Assembly: GCA_016869045.1 (NCBI GenBank)
Contig: VGFC01000018.1
Span: 1-37,309, forward strand
Direction of reading: 5' to 3'
DNA: 37,309 bases
From: Armatimonadota bacterium
GTDB lineage: Bacteria > Armatimonadota > Zipacnadia > Zipacnadales > VGFC01
Below are positions 31,920 through 37,309 of this stretch, in pieces. The notes under the pieces were generated by a model, which was not told the origin of the DNA, made no database searches, and saw only the letters and a list, made by a program, of their open reading frames with translations. A program made the position numbers and the translations under genes. Position 1 is the stretch's first letter; each line of letters starts with the position of its first letter.

Positions 31920-33047
31920 TCAGCCCTTCAGTCCCGTCAGCCTCACGCCCTGGATGAACGTGCGCTGGGTCAGGAAGAAGAGGAGGATGAGGGGGGTGAT
32001 GACGATCATGGAGGCGGCCATGAGCATGCTCCACTCGGTGCCGCCGTGCTGGCTCTGGTAGGCCTGGAGGCCGAGGGAGAGGGTGAACATCCTCTCGTCG
32101 GTGAGGTAGATCAGCGGGCCGAGGAAGTCGTTCCACACGTACATGAAGTGGAAGAGGCCGACGACGGCGAGGGCGGGCTTGGAGAGCGGCAGGATGATGT
32201 GCCGGAAGATCTGCAGCTCGGTGCAGCCGTCGATGGCCGCGGCGTCGGACAGGTCGCGGGGGATCGTCAGGAAGAACTGGCGCAGCAGGAAGATGTTGAA
32301 GGCGCTCCCGAACCACGCCGGGACCCACAGCGGGCGGAAGCTGCCGATCCAGCCGAGTTCCTTGAAGACGCTGAAGACCGCGACCATCGTCACCGGGAAG
32401 GGCACCATCATCGTCGCGAGCGTCAGCGCGAACAGCACATCGCGCCCGCGCCATCGGAGGCGCGCGAAGGCGTAGGCGATCAGGGAGTTGGAGACGACGG
32501 TCCCCGTAACCGACAGCGCGGCGAGGTAGATCGTGTTCCGCGCCTGGCGCAGCATCGGGATGTAGCCCAGTTCCTTGCTGCGGTACGTCACGGCATCCCG
32601 GTAGTTGCGCCATCTGAGGTGGGGCTCAAGGACGGGCTCGAACCGGGCGACGATCTCCCCCGTTTCGGTCTTGCGGTCGAGGGTCAGCTCCAGGACCTGA
32701 CCTGCGCGGTTCTGGGGCTCGAGGATGGCGACGACCTTCGCTCCTGCGGTTTGGGCCAGTTCGGCAACCCGCAGCACGGCGCCGCTGTCGTCCGTGGCCC
32801 GGAACACCTTCTTTGGTTTCTTGTCGGACAGAGGGTCGATCACCCAGCGCCCGTTGATCCGATGGGCTGCCTTGGCGGGCACCTGCACCGGCCAGCGAGG
32901 GATCCACTCCGGCGGGAGCTGCATGGTGCGTTCGTTGATCTTGAGGGATGTGGAGATGGTCCACACCAGCGGCATGAGGAACAGGCCCGAGAGGACGATC
33001 AGGACAAGGTAGACGATGATCTTCGTCGGCAGCGAGCGGGCTCTCAA
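31920..33047 (-). CDS. Sugar ABC transporter permease (MalG-like) with extracytoplasmic insertion
   Basis: The start is uncertain. The TTG at 33047 gives a 375-residue protein with a usual MalG-type N-terminus (RARSLPTKIIVYLVLIVLSGLFLMPLVWTISTSLK) and GGGGTG just upstream; a GTG at 33065 would add six residues. The EAA loop that contacts the ATPase is LSDAAAIDGCTELQIFRHIILPLSKPAL. Between PPEWIPRWPVQ (about residue 50) and WRNYRDAV (about 148), where most homologues have only a short linker, there is an insertion of about 95 mostly polar residues, expected outside the membrane. It imports sugars with the other permease and the binding protein. No ATPase gene is present in the window. Confidence 0.88.
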   Translation of the reverse strand: MRARSLPTKIIVYLVLIVLSGLFLMPLVWTISTSLKINERTMQLPPEWIPRWPVQVPAKAAHRINGRWVIDPLSDKKPKKVFRATDDSGAVLRVAELAQTAGAKVVAILEPQNRAGQVLELTLDRKTETGEIVARFEPVLEPHLRWRNYRDAVTYRSKELGYIPMLRQARNTIYLAALSVTGTVVSNSLIAYAFARLRWRGRDVLFALTLATMMVPFPVTMVAVFSVFKELGWIGSFRPLWVPAWFGSAFNIFLLRQFFLTIPRDLSDAAAIDGCTELQIFRHIILPLSKPALAVVGLFHFMYVWNDFLGPLIYLTDERMFTLSLGLQAYQSQHGGTEWSMLMAASMIVITPLILLFFLTQRTFIQGVRLTGLKG

Positions 33048-33085
33048 CTCAGCACCCCGTGTCACAGGTGCGGCGCAGAGCCGTC

Positions 33086-33150
33086 GTAGGGGCGGACCCA
33101 CGTGTCCGCCCCGTCGGCAGCGCCGGGCGGACACGTGGGTCCGCCCCTAC
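33086..33150. repeat. Nested palindromic repeat, copy 2
   Basis: The 65-bp unit has 26-bp perfect inverted arms (33086-33111 and 33125-33150) around 13 nt. It starts GTAGGGGCGGACC and ends GGTCCGCCCCTAC. Within each arm GGGCGGAC also pairs with GTCCGCCC, so a smaller hairpin can form. Its ends match those of the copy at 4627-4687. It lies 3 bp after the stop of the upstream permease gene (33154-33156) and about 20-40 bp before the start of the next. Confidence 0.9.
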
Positions 33151-33153
33151 AGC

Positions 33154-34251
33154 TCATCCGCCCTCGTAGTAGACGAACCGCCGGCTCAGCCGCAGAGCAA
33201 GCATCGTGAGCGCGAAGACGATCAGGAACAGAACCCACGCCATCGCGGACGCATAGCCCATCCGCAGGTAAGTGAAGGCGTTGTCGTACAGGTACATCGT
33301 CAGGAAGTAGATCGAGCGATCCGGCGAGCCGGTCGGCGAGATGACATAGGGCACCGCGAAGAACTGGAGACTCCCGATGATCCCCATGATGAGGTTGAAC
33401 AGGATCACCGGAGAGATCGCGGGGAGGGCGACGTGGCGGATTTTCTGGAGCCAGTTCGCGCCATCGAGTTCGGCAGCGTCGTAGAGGTGCTGGGGCACAT
33501 CCTGGAGGCCGGCGAGGTAGATGACCATCGCGTTTCCGCCGCCCCAGAGGCTCATAACCACGAGCGCCGACTTCGCCCAGGCGGGGTCCGCCAGCCAGCC
33601 CGGCGGACCTCCGCGCAAGGCATGGAAGCGCTCGCCCAGCACGAAGGCGAACAGGCCCGCCTCCGGGTGCAGCAGCGCGATGATGACCGCCGCCGTTGAG
33701 CCCGCTGTGAGCCAGGCCGCCCAGCTCCTCGACGCGCCCCAGAGCAGCGACAGGCGGTCGTACACCCACGCGGCAACCACGCCGGCGATGGGCAGCGCGT
33801 AGCCCAGGTACAGCACCCAGTAGATCTGCGAGGGGCGCAGAAGGTTGTTCAGCAGCCCGTACTGCCCGTTGAAGATCCAGAGCCACACGATCGCGAGGGC
33901 CACCATCGGCACCAGCGCCGGTAGGAACATGATCGTGCGGAAGACCGCCAGACCCTTGACGCCCGTGTTCAGCAGGAAGGCCAGCGAGAGCGAGACGACC
34001 AGCCCGAGCGGCAGGGCGAAGGCGGCGTAGACGACCGTGTTGCCGAGGGTCTTCCAGAAAACGCTGTCGGTCGCGAGGTCCTGGTAGTTGCCGGCGCCGA
34101 TCCAGACGGGTTTCTGCAGGACGGAGTACTCGCAGAAGCTGAAGTACAGCGACGCGAGGATCGGGTAGAGCAGGAACACGCCCAGCCCGATGAGCCACGG
34201 CGAAGCGAAGGCCAGGCCCTTCCTCAGTCGTCGTCGCTCCGCAGGCGTCAC
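33154..34251 (-). CDS. Sugar ABC transporter permease (MalF-like) with extra membrane segments
   Basis: The protein has 365 residues with a GTG start; GGAGG lies about ten bases upstream, inside the end of the previous gene. Features include an N-terminal helix (LIGLGVFLLYPILASLYFSF) and WKTLGNTVVYAAFALPLGLVVSLSLAFLLN. The EAA loop is LYDAAELDGANWLQKIRHVALPAISPVI. After YGLLNNLLRP (about residue 140) there is an insertion of some 70 residues with two hydrophobic stretches (about 147-165 and 178-206) before the usual PPGWLADPAWAKSALVV. In typical MalF-type permeases this link is a short loop. It pairs with the MalG-like permease and probably needs an ATPase encoded elsewhere. Confidence 0.9.
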   Translation of the reverse strand: MTPAERRRLRKGLAFASPWLIGLGVFLLYPILASLYFSFCEYSVLQKPVWIGAGNYQDLATDSVFWKTLGNTVVYAAFALPLGLVVSLSLAFLLNTGVKGLAVFRTIMFLPALVPMVALAIVWLWIFNGQYGLLNNLLRPSQIYWVLYLGYALPIAGVVAAWVYDRLSLLWGASRSWAAWLTAGSTAAVIIALLHPEAGLFAFVLGERFHALRGGPPGWLADPAWAKSALVVMSLWGGGNAMVIYLAGLQDVPQHLYDAAELDGANWLQKIRHVALPAISPVILFNLIMGIIGSLQFFAVPYVISPTGSPDRSIYFLTMYLYDNAFTYLRMGYASAMAWVLFLIVFALTMLALRLSRRFVYYEGG

Positions 34252-34257
34252 GGCAGG

Positions 34258-34620
34258 CTAGCCTCCGACCTTCGGGGGGATGCTCGTCAGGAACTCGGCG
34301 ATGTCCCACAGCCACGCATAGCCGAGCAACATGAGCAGGCTGACCAGGAACGACCACGGCCGCGGCGGGTCCCAGGAGGCCGCCACCATCGCCGCGCCCC
34401 CAGCCAGCGCGATCCCCGGCAGAGCGAGCCACTTCATCGCGTACAGGCTCAGGAGGCTGGGGGCCTCGTAGTGGCCCGTGATCCGCCAGGTCACCACGTC
34501 CATCGCCACGGCCGCCAGACCCACGATGCAGTAGTACGCGGCGCAGGTCATCACCGCGGAGCGAACCGGATCGCGGGGCCGAGCAGGCTTGCGTTCGGGT
34601 GTCGCAGCCGGGTCACTCAT
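34258..34620 (-). CDS. Small membrane protein in the sugar ABC operon
   Basis: A 120-residue protein of unknown function. A Pro/Arg-rich cytoplasmic tail (residues 1-20) is followed by three hydrophobic segments: AVMTCAAYYCIVGLAAVAMDVV, then WLALPGIALAGGAAMVAA and WSFLVSLLMLLGYAWLW. Its start overlaps the stop of the binding-protein gene by 8 bp and its stop lies 6 bp from the MalF-like start. It is thus within the operon and probably co-translated. I know of no family match. It may be an accessory subunit of this transporter. Confidence 0.7.
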   Translation of the reverse strand: MSDPAATPERKPARPRDPVRSAVMTCAAYYCIVGLAAVAMDVVTWRITGHYEAPSLLSLYAMKWLALPGIALAGGAAMVAASWDPPRPWSFLVSLLMLLGYAWLWDIAEFLTSIPPKVGG

Positions 34621-35962
34621 GTCCGCTCTCCCCGTACGGCATCCCCATCCTCTCGTACCGCTTCAGGTCGCGGTCGAGCTTCGCCTGCATCCGGGTCTGC
34701 ACATCCCGCAGCGCGTCCTTCGGCGCCTTCTCCGCGAGCCAGATCTGGTCGAAGGCGGTCTGCATCTCCGCCTGGTACTCCTGCCACAGCGGCATCTGCG
34801 GCGGGACGAACGCGTTCTTGCTCTTCGCGAGGTCGATGAAGACCTTGATATACGGGTTCGGATGATCCCTGAGGAAAGGCTGGCTGACGTCCAGCAGCGG
34901 CGTGAACTTGCGCTGCCCCATGTTCAGGAGTTCTGAGCCCCTGCGGCTGTTGACGAAGGCGATGAAGTCGAACGCCTCGTCCGGGTGCTTCGCGCCGCGG
35001 GGGATGACCAGCACATCCTCCTCGACGGGCGAGCTGTTCGCCAGGTCGGGCCGATCCGCCGGATAGGGGAACGGCGCCGCGCCCCATTCCATCCCCGGCG
35101 CGAGTTCGGCGACGAAGTTGTGCATCCACACGCCCTGCAGCTCCATGGCCACGATCCCCGAGATGAATGGGTTCTGGGGCGAGGAGAAGTTCCCAAAGCC
35201 GCTGGAGAAGACCTGAAGCTGCTTCACATCCATCTTGTCCGCGTACGCGCGCACCCACTGGTAGGCCCGGAGGTTCTCGTCGGAGGTTGCGGTGATCTTG
35301 CCCTTGCTGTCCCACAGCTCCCCGCCGAAGTAGTAGACCCACGCCCAGGGCCACCAGCCCGGTTCGGAGGGCATGAACCCGGCCTGCAGGATCCTGCCGT
35401 CGCGATCCCGCTTCGTGAGTCGATCGGCGTACTCGTCCAGCTCCTCGATCGTGCGCGGAGGCCGGTCGGGGTCCAGGCCGACCTCGCGGAAGAGCCGCTT
35501 GTTCCAGTGCAGGGCGAGCGAAGCCGGCGTGCTCGGCAGGCCCCAGAGGTGATCCCGGTGATAGCACAGGTCCCAGAACGCAGGGATGAACTGCTCCCGC
35601 GTGAGCCCATGCTGAGCGGCGTACTCGTCGAGGGGCAGCAGAGCGTTCTTGTCGGCATAGGGGATGACGTTGTTCGACCAGAGGCCCGCCACGTCCGGCG
35701 GGATTCCCCCGGCGGTCGCCATGAGCATCTTCCGGTCCACCTGACTCGTGGTCAGCAGCCGGACCTCGGTACGCTCTTGGCTCGCGTTGAAGGCCTCCAC
35801 CGTCTTGCGCATCGCCTCGCCCTCGAAGCCCGTCCACTTCTCCCAGTAGGTGACGACGAGGCGCCCGCCGGATTCCCGCGCCGGCCGGCAACCGGTCAGC
35901 GCCGCGGCGAGCACGAGGAGGCCGCAGAGGCTCGCGCGCCTCACGCTGGTTGCTGCACTCAT
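34613..35962 (-). CDS. Extracellular sugar-binding lipoprotein (ABC transporter, family 1)
   Basis: This 449-residue protein begins with a lipoprotein signal: MSAATSVRRASLCGLLVLAAALTGC, lipobox Cys at 25. The mature part has the usual binding-protein start (RLVVTYWEKWTGFEGEAMRKTVEAFNASQ), then PPDVAGLWSNNVIPYADKNALLPLDEY, WGLPSTPASLALHWNKRLFREVGL and a conserved Trp-rich hinge. This is the MalE/UgpB type that delivers oligosaccharides to the permeases. The specific sugar cannot be named. The start overlaps the preceding UPF0280 stop in an ATGA arrangement (35959-35962). Confidence 0.92.
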   Translation of the reverse strand: MSAATSVRRASLCGLLVLAAALTGCRPARESGGRLVVTYWEKWTGFEGEAMRKTVEAFNASQERTEVRLLTTSQVDRKMLMATAGGIPPDVAGLWSNNVIPYADKNALLPLDEYAAQHGLTREQFIPAFWDLCYHRDHLWGLPSTPASLALHWNKRLFREVGLDPDRPPRTIEELDEYADRLTKRDRDGRILQAGFMPSEPGWWPWAWVYYFGGELWDSKGKITATSDENLRAYQWVRAYADKMDVKQLQVFSSGFGNFSSPQNPFISGIVAMELQGVWMHNFVAELAPGMEWGAAPFPYPADRPDLANSSPVEEDVLVIPRGAKHPDEAFDFIAFVNSRRGSELLNMGQRKFTPLLDVSQPFLRDHPNPYIKVFIDLAKSKNAFVPPQMPLWQEYQAEMQTAFDQIWLAEKAPKDALRDVQTRMQAKLDRDLKRYERMGMPYGESGHE

Positions 35963-36711
35963 TGGCCCGCCCTCACCAGCTCAAGCTCCCCCCACGCTGC
36001 CATCCGGTCGTCGATGATCCCGACGACGTGGATGACACCCGGGATCGCGGCGCCGACCTCGACGGCGGCCTCCAGGTCCTCCGCCGTCTGCACTCGATTG
36101 CCAACGGCACTCGCAACGGCATCCGCGAGGGCGCCATTCTCCGTAGCGATGACGGCCGCATCCGCCTTGCCAAAGCTCAGCGAGGGCCCTACCGTACCGG
36201 AGGACGTGCAGACGCTGATCGGCTGCCGGTCGGCCGGGATGACGAGACCCACGCGGTTGCTCAAGGGGGACGCGCCGGCGAAGATGAGAGCGGTCCGCTC
36301 CCGGTCGCCCATGATGTAGACATCCCCGCCATTCTCGACGATGACGTTGGGCGACACCGGCGCGAGGTCGCGGGCGATTCGCTCCGCAATCGCGCCCGCG
36401 ACCGCCGCCATCGGGCCGACGCCGGCCGCCTGCCCCGCGGCGCACATCTCTCGGATGATGCGGGGAGCATCCGTCGGGCACTCGACTGGAACGAGGGAGC
36501 GGCCGAAGTCCGGGTCGGACTCGATCCACGCCTCCACCGTGCGCCGAGCGATGCGCGCCGACCGCGTCGCCTCCTCGGTGAGGTCCCGCTCGGCGAGGAT
36601 GCGCAGGTCGGTCTGCTGCACCTTGACGGAGAACGCCGTCAGGTCGGCCGCGCCCATGCGGTCGCGATAGTCCCGCTCGACGTACTCCCGGTTCGTGCGC
36701 CCGGTCATCAT
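35959..36711 (-). CDS. UPF0280 family protein (ApbE-like fold)
   Basis: The protein has 250 residues. Motifs AGVGPMAAVAGAIAERIARDL, then VIVENGGDVYIMGD and FAGASPLSNRVGLVIP, CTSSGTVGPSLSFGKADAAVI and ADAVASAVGNRV match the UPF0280 (COG2122) family, which is structurally related to the flavin-transferring protein ApbE. Such proteins are known from archaea and some bacteria; their reaction is not established. The gene lies between the sialidase and the sugar-binding protein: 15 bp after the former and in 4-bp overlap with the latter. This implies a role linked to this transporter or its substrate. A second ATG at 36708 is equally possible as a start. Confidence 0.9.
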   Translation of the reverse strand: MMTGRTNREYVERDYRDRMGAADLTAFSVKVQQTDLRILAERDLTEEATRSARIARRTVEAWIESDPDFGRSLVPVECPTDAPRIIREMCAAGQAAGVGPMAAVAGAIAERIARDLAPVSPNVIVENGGDVYIMGDRERTALIFAGASPLSNRVGLVIPADRQPISVCTSSGTVGPSLSFGKADAAVIATENGALADAVASAVGNRVQTAEDLEAAVEVGAAIPGVIHVVGIIDDRMAAWGELELVRAGQ

Positions 36712-36726
36712 TGGTCTCCGGCCCGT

Positions 36727-37309
36727 CTACTCGGGCTCGATCACGCTCACGCCCTCGGTGCTGACGCGCAGCCACTTGCCCCGGATGTCGGAGCCCTCGC
36801 CCTCCTCGTAGTACACGCAGAACACGCGCCCGTCCGGTAGCTCGCAGAGGCTGGGGTACGCGCCGCCGACGGTATCGACCGGCACCGGGCCGTGCCACGT
36901 CGCCCCCTCATCGGTGCTGTAGTGCAGCGCAGTGCCCGGCAGGCGGTGGGCCACGAGGATCACGCCCGTAGAGGTCCTCAGTAGGTAGGCCGCGTGGCCC
37001 TCGAAGCCGATCGGCTGCGAGGGCGTCCACGTCCGTCCACCGTCGCTGGACTTCGCGTAGCACATGCACGGGCGCATGACCGCCAGCAGGTCGCCGTTCG
37101 CCAACCGGCACGTATCGGTCTCCGCGTCGTGATAGTGCCCGCTCTCGCGACCGATGTCGATGGGCGCGGACCAGGTCTCGCCCTTGTCGGTCGAGATCAC
37201 AACCGCGCCCCACGCGCCGGTCCCGGGCCTCTCGTAGTATAGCCCGAGCACGAGCGAGCCATCGGGCTGCTCGCGGACGGGAGCCGAGCATGCGTAGGTG
37301 TCGGAGATG
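36727..37309 (-). CDS. Sialidase/neuraminidase-like beta-propeller protein, 3' part
   Basis: The gene runs out of the window at its 5' end, so about 193 C-terminal residues are visible. Three Asp-box repeats are present: STDKGETWS, SSDGGRTWT and STDEGATWH. Between them are the blade motifs RLANGDLLAVMR and CELPDGRVFCVYYEEGEG. These are features of exo-alpha-sialidases and related six-bladed BNR proteins. The catalytic Arg triad and Tyr cannot be checked here. The gene is first in the visible operon followed by UPF0280, binding protein and permeases, so its product may release the sugar that is imported. BNR proteins can also bind without cleaving. Confidence 0.85.
   Translation of the reverse strand, partial: ISDTYACSAPVREQPDGSLVLGLYYERPGTGAWGAVVISTDKGETWSAPIDIGRESGHYHDAETDTCRLANGDLLAVMRPCMCYAKSSDGGRTWTPSQPIGFEGHAAYLLRTSTGVILVAHRLPGTALHYSTDEGATWHGPVPVDTVGGAYPSLCELPDGRVFCVYYEEGEGSDIRGKWLRVSTEGVSVIEPE

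Noticed and set aside
1-37309. tRNA, rRNA and CRISPR arrays
   Set aside because: No T-arm-like GGTTCRA with flanking cloverleaf arms, no rRNA signature and no regular direct repeats with spacers were seen by eye. A covariance-model search would be decisive.

Overview
This is a GC-rich stretch of a bacterial chromosome with tightly packed genes, most of them on the minus strand. The lineage is best guessed as Armatimonadota or a neighbouring group. The clues are a DUF1559-type prepilin with the N-terminal sequence usual there, many secreted or sugar-active enzymes of GH116, beta-galactosidase-like, beta-helix, sialidase and neutral-ceramidase type, and UroD-like and sugar-isomerase genes scattered among them. 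This is inference from gene content; no rRNA or tRNA gene is visible in the window.

Layout. Positions 1-2288 (+) hold the end of an archaeal-type dehydroquinate synthase, two small unknown proteins and a UroD-like protein. Positions 2289-3260 hold a structured leader, a prepilin and a strong hairpin. Positions 3328-8319 (-) form a likely transcription unit: TSUP permease, beta-galactosidase-like enzyme, sugar isomerase, then a HicA/HicB toxin-antitoxin pair. A GH116 glucosidase (+, 8501-11077) diverges from it. Positions 11092-27256 (-) hold, in transcription order, a neutral-ceramidase-like protein, an anchored acidic protein, a HEAT-repeat protein, a lipoprotein, dnaE, hisB-hisH-hisA, a RAYT element, hisF-hisI, a large TPR protein and a DUF4160/DUF2442 pair. 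Two near-consensus sigma-70 promoters lie in this block. Positions 27461-31045 (+) hold a secreted beta-helix protein, a cupin and a TIR-like protein. Positions 31075-31859 (-) hold an orphan DUF433 protein and a conserved hypothetical. Positions 31920-37309 (-) form a six-gene unit: sialidase, UPF0280 protein, sugar-binding lipoprotein, small 3-helix membrane protein and two sugar ABC permeases.

How the genes fit together. The sialidase, binding protein and permeases look like one release-and-import route for a sugar. The ATPase is not encoded here. GH116, the beta-galactosidase-like enzyme, the isomerase and the permease look like a second glycan-use group. The his genes are co-directional and mostly overlap by 4 bp, except where the RAYT element has entered.

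Most notable observations: (1) a RAYT transposase gene bracketed by two inverted, near-identical palindromic repeats, between hisA and hisF; (2) a second palindromic repeat family with two copies, each lying just 3' of a stop codon; (3) a sugar ABC transporter in which both permeases carry insertions, accompanied by an extra 3-helix protein and a translationally coupled UPF0280 protein; (4) a cupin/TIR-like gene pair; (5) a phased GGGACAC array between divergent genes; (6) several small toxin-antitoxin-like pairs spread among metabolic genes.
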